Source: Pigoraptor chileana (lineage: Eukaryota; Opisthokonta; Filasterea). From it: a stretch of DNA of 29,855 bases. Of this stretch, positions 1-12,428 are shown in pieces. Under the pieces are notes generated by a model. The model had not been told where the DNA came from. It searched no databases and worked only from the letters and a program-made list of their open reading frames with translations. Each line of letters starts with the position of its first letter. The stretch's first letter is position 1. The stretch spans positions 1 through 29,855 of the forward strand of contig CALSCR010001339.1 in assembly GCA_943704495.1 (NCBI GenBank), in the 5' to 3' direction. The translations under genes and the position numbers were made by a program.

Positions 1-75
<75 letters not shown>
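1..75. repeat. (AC)n microsatellite at the left window edge
   Basis: An uninterrupted AC dinucleotide run is followed at once by the AG of a 3' splice site at 75-76. It is therefore the 3' end of a DOCK intron whose start lies outside the window. No polypyrimidine tract is present before this acceptor. Confidence 0.97.
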
Positions 76-76
<1 letters not shown>

Positions 77-3000
77 CGCTTTGCTGAGGGAAAAAGCTTC
101 AAGTACCAGCTGTGGGCGGACTTTTTCCGCGTGTGCGTCTCGTTCCTTGTGCAGCCGCCGCTTCAACTCGAGCAGTTTGATGAGACCAAGCGTCTTCTCA
201 TTCTCAATCGGTGCGTTTCATTGTGTTTGTTGATTTTTGTTTGTTTGTTGTCTTTTATAGTTCTTATTACTCTCTCTCGTCCTCCCTTCTTACAATGTAT
301 TGCGTACTTATTCAGAAAAGATGCATTAGTGGGTTGTTCGCATCGTCCATCACTGGGTGCTTCAGTGTGTATCTATGCGCAAGAAGCTAATTGAGTGACG
401 ACAGTCTGGACATCGTCTTGATGTATTATACTCACGACTCCCCTCTGTCTCTCTCTCTTCTCCTCACACACACTGCATGCATACACATGTAGCCACGGAG
501 ACATGCGTGTCGGAATGGGCCACACTATCAAGAACATGTGGGAAATTCTCGGCAGCAACAAGATCAAGTTCATCCCTTCGCTTGTCGGCCCACTTCTCGA
601 GATCACCCTCGTGCCTCAGCTGGAGTTGCGCCGCACGACGCTTCCCATCTTTGTCGACATTTTCGAGTGCGAATTTGCTGCAACGGGCTCGTTTGGCCAG
701 GTATGCCTCCCCTGTTATGTTTGTGCGTGCGTGTGCGTGCGTGTGTATGAGTGTATATGAGTACGAGTCTATCTTTTTGGCTGTGGTTACTGACTCTTCC
801 TGTTTTCAGGTCGAGAACGAGACGATCGACAAGCTCGACATATTTGTTGGCGCAGGGAAGGGCGACGACGAATACCGCATGATGTTTGGCGATATATTGG
901 AGAGGAAGTTTCTTGAAAATCCTCAGCTTGCGACATCTGGTGTTGCCTTTGTGCGGACGGTCAAGTCACTTCTCGAACTGCTTCAGCAGATGCGGGTGAG
1001 TGTCCCCGAGTGTCGTGCTCTCCCACTTCCCCTCCATACGCTCTCCTCCCTTCCCCTTCTTCACCTGTGCACACGGTGTACGCTCAACACCAGTGAAGCA
1101 CACTTGCACACTCATTCCGTGTCGTGTTTTTGTTAGATGAATGGATAGCGATTGGACGCATTTTCCCTTCTAACTGTTGCAAATCTCTGTCTGTCTCATC
1201 CTCGCTCCTCTGTCTCTCGCTCTGTGTCTCTCGCTCTCTTCTCCCCGTGTGCAGGTGCTTGGAGAGAAGGAGGAGTACAAGGACGAGAGGTCGGCCGTTC
1301 TCCTCAAACTCATGCGCTTCTTCAAGGAGAGCAACCGCGAGGACATGTACTACAAAGTGCGTCATCTGCCGATTGCGTCAATTCGTGGATGGCCGAATTG
1401 TTTTGCGGAATTTGAGTTCTATCCGTCTCTTGTTGCCACTATGTCGTGACATTGCATCCTACCTGCATCTGTGTGCTACTGGGGAGGCTGTGGTGTAACT
1501 TTGACACCGACTTTAGCGCATATACAGAAGTGGTGCACGTGCGTGTGTTGTTGTTTGTCTTGAGACGGCCTTTGTTACCTACTACGCACTCATCGAACCG
1601 ATCAACTCCATTGTTGCAATGCAGTACGTGGAGAGGCTGTGCGAGCTGCACGTTCGCTGTGGCAATTTCACCGAAGCCGCTTTCTGTCTGCAACTGGTGA
1701 GCCAATCGAGTCGTTTTGCTTGGTTTTGGTTCAGAGGATGGTGGTTGCACTCCCAGGACACCCTCTTGATTTTCTGTGGTGTACGCCAAAAAATATGTTG
1801 CACACCAATCACACAGACACACGGGCGAACATATCCATATTGTATGTATATTCACGCACTCACACGCACACACACACAATCACACACACTCACACACACT
1901 CACTCACACTCTCACTCACTCACTCATTGTCTATCCCGTCGCAAATTGCAGCACGCCGAGCATCTCAACTGGTCAAATGAAAAACTTCGCGGGTATGGCA
2001 AATACCCCTCGCAAGCTCACCGCCAACGCAAGGAGCTTATTTACACGGACATCATCAACTACTTTGACAAGGGCAAGGTGGGTCTCGCTGGAAGTCAACA
2101 GGGTGTCTTGCGTGCCGCGTTGTGTGCTGTGTCTGGTGAGCGCATGCGACTGCTGCCACTGCCACGCACGCGCCCTGTTGTGTTTGTGCTTGTGTTTGTG
2201 TGCTGTGCATCCTTTGTGCGTCAGCCTGAGTTTGCCCGACTCTCACTCTCCCTCTCAATATATATGAACACACGTACACACACACACACACACACACAGG
2301 CATGGGAGAACGCCATCACCCTCTGCAAGGAGCTGGCTGAGCAGTACGAAAGCGAGCTCTTTGACTATGCCAAGATGTCGCAGATTCTTCAGGTAAATGT
2401 CCAGAACACACATGTGTTGGGTCTCTGTTGCTCAAATAGAATACACAACATACATGGGTCACTCCCTCTCGCATCAATCATAGCACAATCACACACGAAC
2501 ACACACACACACACACACACACAGAGGCAAACAAGCACTTTCGTTCACATGTCGTTGTCCGTCTTTAAACGCCTTGTTTTGTGCAGCATTTACTCTTGCT
2601 GCACTTACTGCCATGCTCATGCGACATTTGTTTCATCGGTTTAACATGTCATTTTCATATTGTGTTTATCATCGCACAGCGGGAGGCGCGCTTCTTTGAG
2701 AACATTGTGTCGGTGCCCCGCTACTACTCTGAGTATTTCCGCGTCGGCTACTACGGCAAGGGATTCCCGGCCAGCATCCGGGTGGGTGGCTAGTCACGTG
2801 ATGTCGTGTATGCTATGAAAAAACAACTGCATGTGCCAAGTGGAGCTCAGTTGGCAGTGCATGGGAAGGTCACGTGGCACACACAGGGCGGACATTTCAA
2901 TACGACAGAACCAATTGCAGCCGCATACACAAACCGTCCCTTTTACAATGCCCTTGTTACTTGTTACTTATTGTCACTGACTGTTTTTTTTTTATTGTCT

Positions 3001-4838
3001 GTGTTTGTCTCTGTGCGTATAGAATAAGGAGTTCATCTTCCGTGGAGAGGAACTGGAGCGCATCGCTAACTTCTGCGAGCGCGTGCAGAGCCAGTACCCT
3101 GATGCACAGGTGCGTCCTTAATGCTTTTGCGTGCCGTGTGGGCGCGCGCGTGTGTGTGTGTGTATGTGTGTGCATGTGCATATGCGGTGTTCCAATTTAT
3201 TAGTAATGCCTCTGTTTGGTCTTTGCCTTTCTAAATCATCGCAGATCCTCAAGACGAACACTGCCCCGGATGACACTGTGCTGAATTCTGAGAAGCAGCG
3301 TATCCGCCCGCATCCACTTAATGTCACGTGTGCTTTGTACCGTTTGTCTTGTTTTTTTTATGTTGTTTGTTGGTTTGCCGTGCGGCAGTGCCTCCGTCTC
3401 CACCTTTTTGTGAATGCGCTCTTTCCTTGACCTGCCATCCAACGCCTTCCCATCAACACAATCACTCGAATCGCAAAACACAAAACACAACCAACAACCA
3501 CAATCACAACAACAACTGCCACAACAGACATCCAAATCGTCAAGGTGGACCCAGTGAGGACGAAGGAGCGGTTCAAGGGTCGCAAGGTCCCCGAGGTCAT
3601 TGAAAAGTACTTTGACGTCAATGACATCAACACGTTCACTTTTGCGCGCCCCTTCCGCAAGGGTGCAAAGAGTGGCAACGAGTTCGCGGTGGGTGGCGTG
3701 GTGCAATTGCCTGTATTTGGTAGTGGCTTGACTCTCGTGCCTGTCTTTGGCAGTCGCGCGTGTTGCTCTTGTCTGGCTTTGTTTGTTTTTTTTGGGGGGG
3801 GCTGGCTGGTTGTCCACTGTTTATCTGTCACGTGGCTGTTGGTTTGTGTGGTGTTGTCTGTTGACGACGCATTTCGCGGAACACTTTTAACATTTTCGCT
3901 GCAGGATCTGTGGACGGAAAAGACCTTCCTTGTTACGGAGGACTCGCTTCCGGGCATTCTCAGGCGCGCCGAAGTGCTCAAAACAGAGAGGGTGCGTGCA
4001 GTCACGTGCCATTCTCTCTCTGCTCCACCTTGTTTTGCACTGCCTCACATTGAAGCTAGTGGGAGAAGGCGTTGGGGGTGAGAGGGGGTAGAGGGTTGTT
4101 TATGAGTCTCTCTTTGCTCTGCATTTTGCGCAATTTATCGCATTGGCTGACACACTACCGCTCTTTTATCTTTTCTCGCTGTTACTCCCGCCGTCTGTTT
4201 TTTTTCCCCGTCACAATTGTTTGTTGTTTTGTGGTGGTTACCAGGTTGAGATCTCTCCAATTGAGAACGCGTGCGATGCGATGGTGAGCAAGAACCGGGA
4301 GCTCATCAGCTTCATCAACAAATACGAGAGCATGACCGGGTCATTCAATGTCAATCCCCTCACAATGGCATTCAACGGAGTGATCGACGCCGCCGTCAAC
4401 GGAGGCACCGAAATGTACAAGAAGGCGTTCTTTGTCAAGTCGTATCTGCAGCAGTACCCGCACCACGCCGACTTTGCCCGCCAGCTCAAGGAGGCCATGG
4501 ATCAGCAAATGCAGATCCTCGAGCAAGGGCTCGTGCTACACAACAAGCTCGTTCCGGATGAAATGCGTGCACTGCACACGAAGATGGAGACGTTTTTCGC
4601 GGACATGAAGGAAAAGTACCACCGCCCCGCCGATGGGGAGGACGGGAAGGCCACCACGTCCACTGCCGCCCCATCACCCGCGGCAAATGCACTCAGAGAC
4701 GATGTGGCTGAGCCGGGATCACCGTCATCCATGCGCGGATCGATGGCTGGCGAGGAAGCAAGGCCGTCGCGTCCCCTGCGCCCGTCCATCAAACCAAAGG
4801 CACTCAAGCTCCTCGGAGAGGACGCGGGCAATAGCTGA
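77..4838 (+). CDS. DOCK-family guanine nucleotide exchange factor, C-terminal part (DHR2 domain), 13 exons
   Basis: This is the DHR2 catalytic region of a DOCK1/DOCK180-type exchange factor, which loads GTP on Rac or Cdc42 at membranes to drive actin remodelling. Exons: 77-210, 493-700, 810-995, 1255-1356, 1625-1696, 1952-2077, 2300-2392, 2680-2781, 3023-3109, 3245-3299, 3528-3688, 3905-3991, 4245-4838. All phases join, giving 668 residues and a TGA stop. Recognisable blocks in family order are IKFIPSLVGPLLEITLVP, YFDKGK, AWENAITLCKELAEQYE, YYGKGFP, LPGILRRAEV and VEISPIENA. The nucleotide-sensor valine of the alpha-10 insert is kept (AAVNGG, valine codon 4395-4397), so the domain looks active. 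The tail after about 4620 is Pro/Ser-rich and contains PSRPLR, a class II PxxPxR SH3 ligand, as in DOCK180 tails. The SH3 and DHR1 parts must lie to the left. The subfamily (Rac or Cdc42) is inferred from similarity to DOCK1. Confidence 0.94.
1852..1926 (+). repeat. CA/CTCA-rich microsatellite in a DOCK intron
   Basis: This is an imperfect run of CACA and CTCA units ending 25 bases before the acceptor of the exon at 1952. Confidence 0.9.
2078..2299 (+). other. DOCK intron with TG-rich 5' half and (AC)n at the acceptor
   Basis: The first half on the sense strand is rich in TGTG/TTGTG, especially 2100-2220. The last 25 bases before the AG at 2298-2299 are (AC)n. The two ends can pair as GU/AC helices. 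There is no pyrimidine tract next to the acceptor. Confidence 0.85.
2499..2523 (+). repeat. (AC)n microsatellite in a DOCK intron
   Basis: A perfect AC run lies in the middle of the intron 2393-2679. Confidence 0.95.
3149..3177 (+). repeat. (TG)n microsatellite just downstream of a DOCK 5' splice site
   Basis: A TG run interrupted by TA and CA begins about 40 bases after the donor at 3110 in the intron 3110-3244. Confidence 0.9.
3300..3527 (+). other. DOCK intron with GTTTG-rich 5' part and CAAC-rich acceptor region
   Basis: The 5' part carries TTG-rich sequence (3349-3377) and the last 70 bases are CAA/CAC-rich with no pyrimidine tract. For example, TTGTTGGT at 3367-3374 is the exact reverse complement of ACCAACAA at 3490-3497. 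This repeat chemistry differs from the (AC)n introns, but the end-to-end complementarity is the same. Confidence 0.8.
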
Positions 4839-5921
4839 GAGAACGCTTTTAGGGGGTCGATCTTCTTGTCGGATGTATAGATGCATTGTGTGTGTGTGTG
4901 TGTGTGTGTTCTTGCTTGGTGCGTTTTCATGCGTTTTGGTTTCTGTTTGGCTTTCACTTCACCGTTGCATCTATTGTTGGTACGCCTGTGCCAATTACAC
5001 TGTAAGACTGTCAGGGGATCTAAAAGGTGAATCTTATAGCTACTTTTGACTTTGTGCCGATGCTCTTAATCTGCACTGATTTAGCGAACAGCCTATGAAG
5101 CCATCCGTAAGTTGTGCGTGTATGGCTCTCACTCAATGCGCGGATCTATGCACAGGAATATATTCAGGTTAGTAAATTGCACTGAGTCTAATTATGGACG
5201 ATGACAAGCCGTGGCCGGGGGACATAACCCGATTGAAGTTTGTTTGTCGAGATCAAGACAAGCACCACCTTCAATCTCCAATATAGGTCCCCAACAAACG
5301 GCATGGCAAGATCGATAGGCACCATCTCGACAAGTCCCGCAACGTCTACACCGCACGTCAGTGTGGTTCTGAACACAGCTGCCCTCGTATGCGTTCAATG
5401 GCCCTTGTCCCGTGTGTTGGGCGCACGTGCCGTCAGCCGGAGCCGACTGGCACCTCGATCGTGTGGTTGTGTCGTGCACATCCACTCGTGTTGCATGTGA
5501 GTGCAATAATGCAACACAATAATTGGGACCATTCGGTGATAACAGCGGACATTTCAATTGGCAACAGCTCACCTGGACTCCCTCAGTCAGACAGAGACCC
5601 GTGGATGACGCTCATGACTGGCTAAGCTTGAGGAGTTTCTATACGTGCGTGAGCGCCATCGGCCCAAATATGTATTTCACATAGGGTTCATAATCGGGTT
5701 TGCACATTGGGGCAATTATACCTTTGAATGCCCACAACCAGTGAGACAGTTTTTCATTGGCGACAACGTATAGTACCGAATTTGGTGGGTCCCATTATGT
5801 ACATGGCAGAAGACCACACAGCGCCGCACCACCAAAATAAACGGATGAGGCGAATTAATTGTCACACAGTACAACAGAATCACTCCCCACCCATCACACA
5901 CACACATTGCAGCATAATGCT
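4839..5921. other. Intergenic region between the convergent DOCK and RPT5 genes; no gene recognised
   Basis: The first part is presumably DOCK 3' UTR and contains (TG)n at 4887-4909. Short open stretches occur between 5160 and 5630 on both strands, but none resembles a known family, and their splice options are ambiguous. I see no tRNA or other RNA gene. The right end should hold the RPT5 3' UTR, but no clear AATAAA follows that stop codon. Confidence 0.6.
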
Positions 5922-8714
<2,793 letters not shown>

Positions 8715-9171
8715 TTTCCACACACTGTGTACAGAGATGCCCCCTCAACGATGATACTAATGAAGTATGAAACTGGATGTCATATGAGAGGTTGAATATT
8801 CAAAGTGAACCATGAAACGTGTGACAATGTCTTTACCTTCTCAATCTATGTAAGATGCTACTGAGACAAAATTCTTTTGATAGAAACTGGTAAGGCGAAA
8901 CAGCTGAAACTGACCCTAGACTATTGATCGGCTGTGTGAATTGCATCGTCCCTTCAAAATATGCCAGATTATCCGCCGCATCCCAAATCAATCTGGCGAG
9001 AACATTTCTTCTGATTCAGAATGGATCCGGATAACACGGGATAATTCCGACTATTCCAAAGTGTTTCTGAGTAGCAAATTGTTTTTGAGTGACCACCTCA
9101 TTTCAACACTGAAGCCGACATTTTTTAGCCAAAAAAACAAGAAATATATTTTACATACGAATTCAAAGCGC
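8715..9171. other. Region upstream of RPT5 and downstream of fimbrin
   Basis: This 457-base spacer must hold the RPT5 promoter and 5' UTR and the fimbrin 3' UTR, because both genes read leftward. No TATA-like box or canonical AATAAA stands out. An A/T-rich stretch at 9121-9160 next to the fimbrin stop is the likely 3'-end region. Confidence 0.5.
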
Positions 9172-11631
9172 TTACTGCTTCTGCTCAAACGAGGCGGCCA
9201 TGAGGCAGGCAAAGACGGTCAGCACCATCTTGTCCTTCACCTCAACAAGGTCCTCGGGCAGGGCGTAGATGCCGGCACCAATCTTGCGGCCCATGGACAC
9301 GGCATACTTGGCGTTGTTGAGCTTGTCCTTGTCGTTCTCGCCAGTGGTGACGGTCGAGTAGTCGATCGAGCCGGGGCGGATGGCATCAATGAGGTCAATC
9401 ACGGGGTGCGACGTCGAGATGGACGAGTCCTTAAAGCTTCGGATGCTCGTTGACTTGCCGTTGGAACCAAGCTATGATTTGCAGACACAAAACAGTGGAT
9501 ATTAGTTTGTGGTATAACGATGGCGTAAATGAAGGCACAAGGCATTAATCACACGCTAGAAACTCACCCTCTCGTTAACCCATTCGACGATCTGGGCGTC
9601 TGAAATGCGGGCGCCGCCGGCGGAGAGCCGGTTGAGGATGGCAAGCGTGTATGCGCGCATGAGCTGCCACACAATGGCTGTTCAAGATATGCGAGAAGGA
9701 GAAAAATGTGTGTGTCAGGAAAAGAAGCACAGCTCCATGCGACAACGACGATTGTATGCACCACCGCAGCTTCCGTCACCAATAAGCAGACGCCAGCGAC
9801 ATTGCAAATTCCCACAAGCAACAGCACAGTACATACCGAGCGTGAGCATCTTGTTTCCGTCAAAAACGTCCTTGCCGTCAATGCCGACGAGCGAAAACTT
9901 GTGCTCCTTGCCGAGCTCGAGTGCGTAGTTGCAGTTCTCGAGCTTCTTCATGTTGCCTCCAATCTTCTTGTAAGGGGGCTGGTTGACCTTGCTCCAGTTG
10001 ACACATCCGGGGGTGACCTTGTCGAACAGCTGGATGAGGATAATGCCGTCGCGCAGATCCTGGTAAAGGTTGTTCACAAATGGATTCACGCCGAGAGAGT
10101 TCATCCAGTTGCGGAAAGTGCGCTCCTCGCGCGTCTCCTCAGTAATCTCAACCTCCTCGACGGGTGTGAGCGCGGGAAACTTGTTGAAGAGATTGGCAAC
10201 AAAGGCAAGGTTGAGCTTGGGGTTGCCCTTGACAATGTCGCGGGGGCGGACAAACTTGCGGCAGTCCATCTTCTCGGCATTCTTGAGCATCTTGTCAGCG
10301 CGCTTCGTCAGGTCCTGCTCGTTCAGCGGGGACGTGTCGACGCCAAGGTTCTTGGGCGCAATCTGCTTGAGGAGAATGGTGTATGCCTCAGAGTCGGAAA
10401 TGTCCTTGGAAAAGTTTCCAATGCGACGCGCGCTGCCGGCCTCCTTGAGGTGGAAGTTGACCCAGCGGATAAGGATCTGGTCGGCGGGGAGGGCCATCAG
10501 ATCATCGAGCGTCTCGCTGCCCTCGAGAAGGCGGGCGAGTCCGGGGCAGCTCTGAAGGTTGATGCGAGCAAACAGACCGATGCGGATGATCTGCCAGATC
10601 AGACCGAGCACGAGGTGAGACTTGCCGTCGATCAAATCCTGCGCGCCAATGTTGACGACAGAGCAGCCAATGGCCTTGGCAGAGTTGAGCGAGAGCGTCT
10701 GGTTCTCGTGGATCGTGTACGTGTTGAGCTTCTTCTTGTTGATGGCGCGCTCGTCGACGGTGTCGGAAACGGCAGAGTTGATGAGCTTGCACATCAGGAT
10801 TCCGTTGTTCACGGCCTTGAAGAGCGCATCGCCATCCTCAGACACGGGAACAAGCTTGAATCCCTTCAGGTCCTCATCGGGTCCAAGGACATCGTTGATC
10901 CAGTCGACGAAGGCAACCTTCTCGTCCTCGCTGAACGAGTGGGTGGTGCCGGCGGCAGATGCCTCGGAGGAACCGCCGACCTTCACGACCTGCTCGACCT
11001 TCTTGACGACCTTGTTGAAGCCGGCTTCCTTGCCCTTGCGGACATTGGCAAGCATCTGTGAGCAGTGCGTGGTGCATGTGCGTATGTTAGATGAAAGAGT
11101 ACGCAACAACAAAACAAACACACGAGATCTTCCATATACGCAAAGCACTTTCTCTGAAGCAATCAATTCCACATATAGAACCGCACGAACATTCGTTTTG
11201 GTGATAATTGCATATTTCAACTCTCAAAACAGAGCAATTGTGTAATACTCACGGCAAGGAACTCGTTCCACTCGACAGTGCCGTTGTTGTCCTTGTCGAT
11301 TTCGGCAATCATCTCGCGAAGCTTGAATCCGGGGACATTCTCGCCCAGCTTGGTGAGGACGGTGCCGAGCTCAGATGACGTGATGGATCCGTTTTTGTCA
11401 ATATCAAACTACGCAACAAATGGTGGAGCAAGAACAAGTTTCAAGTCAGCAAAGCGCCATTATACACATAAAAGACGCACATGACGCATTCAAAAAAGCA
11501 AAACGACAATGAGAGTGCTGTAATATCTCCATCACGAGCATCAACAGCACTCACAACCAATGGGTACGAAGGCTCACCTCGTTGAAGATCTCGCGAAACT
11601 CAGCGAGTTGCTCAGTGGTAAAGTCAGCCAT
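9172..11631 (-). CDS. Fimbrin/plastin, actin-bundling protein, 5 exons
   Basis: Fimbrin crosslinks parallel actin filaments through two tandem actin-binding domains, and calcium can tune it through N-terminal EF-hands. Exons on the minus strand: 11631-11578, 11408-11253, 11055-9837, 9677-9568, 9471-9172. Phases join to 612 residues, close to the 610-630 usual for the family. EF-hand loops are complete: D20 to E31 ([12 protein letters not shown]) and D56 to E67 ([12 protein letters not shown]). Four calponin-homology domains follow at about residues 112-230, 250-355, 375-485 and 500-610. Diagnostic blocks are [58 protein letters not shown] and [17 protein letters not shown]. The start [16 protein letters not shown] is the natural one and leads into EF-hand 1. 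Both EF loops keep their acidic ligands, so calcium binding is likely. Confidence 0.97.
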
Positions 11632-12428
11632 CTTTGTATGCTCACTTCTGCCAAAACACGACAGGTTCGTAAGTGATTAAGGTTGTGGGATATTCGCTGA
11701 GCTAAGTGAACTCTGCAAAGACAATCGTTTGTAGATTAAACTCCAAGGGTGATAAATAGCTTGTGCACTAAGGGCACAGACACTTTGGTTGACGACGGAA
11801 ACAACAAACGCACGTGTGGTGTGGTCGACGTCAAGGAGGAATGTGAAACACACACACACACTCTTCGGATGCACACACACTACACACACACACGCACACA
11901 CGCACACACACCACCGACGGAGTTTCTAAGAAGCGCAAGACGGTCACACACACAGAAAAACATTGCACTCGAAAAGGAAATATTAAAAAATGAGTGGGCG
12001 GTCTCGCCGACTTAATCGAATCCTCGCTTACAAATTATCGATCACGTGACTAGTGTTGATGCATCCGGGGTGGGCCATACTGGGCAGGCTCACCATGGCG
12101 ACGGCCCGTGACCTCGCGATTTTTTTTCAATCTTTGCCGATGGGCAGTGCAGCTCTTTGGACCCGGTTTTTATACGTCTATTCAAATACGGATCATATAA
12201 TTCATGACATAGAGTTGAACGTAGGTTTCGTATATGCATAGTTTGACAACCATCCTTGTAACGTGATGGGCCGAACTAAGTAGACCTGCTATTCAGGTTG
12301 GCTGTCCGCACACAGAATCGCGCGGGCCTGTCCATTACACTCCGCGTTTCCCGAATTGAGGGAGTTCGCAGACGTCAAAGCAGCGCCCCTTCGCCACACA
12401 TGTCATTTCTGTTGGTGAGCTATTGAAA
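11632..12428. promoter_or_regulatory. Divergent intergenic region between fimbrin (-) and CFAP74 (+)
   Basis: The two start codons face away from each other 797 bases apart, so both promoters lie here. It contains a CA-rich stretch (11849-11910), a perfect TCACGTGA palindrome (12042-12049) of the bHLH E-box type and a CCATACTGG word near 12076. No coding sequence is supported. Promoter function is inferred from position. Confidence 0.6.
12042..12049. promoter_or_regulatory. TCACGTGA palindrome (E-box-like)
   Basis: A perfect 8-base palindrome with a CACGTG core lies about 410 bases from the fimbrin start and 380 from the CFAP74 start. CACGTG is the classic bHLH/bHLH-ZIP binding core. No factor is shown here. 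Confidence 0.4.

Noticed and set aside
1619-2644. 341-codon continuous frame in the DOCK gene
   Set aside because: It reads straight through introns and microsatellites (Thr-His repeats). Exon phases and DOCK similarity show that only parts are coding.
5160-5630. Possible small gene between DOCK and RPT5
   Set aside because: A GTTAGT donor at about 5169 and an ATATAG acceptor near 5286 can be joined to give a short frame. The product is unrecognisable and equally long frames exist on the other strand.
9706-11061. Long plus-strand open frame (451 codons) across fimbrin
   Set aside because: It is antisense to the certain fimbrin exon. Strong G/C-ending codon use avoids TTA, CTA and TCA, which leaves antisense frames open. 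It is Leu/Val-rich and resembles no family.
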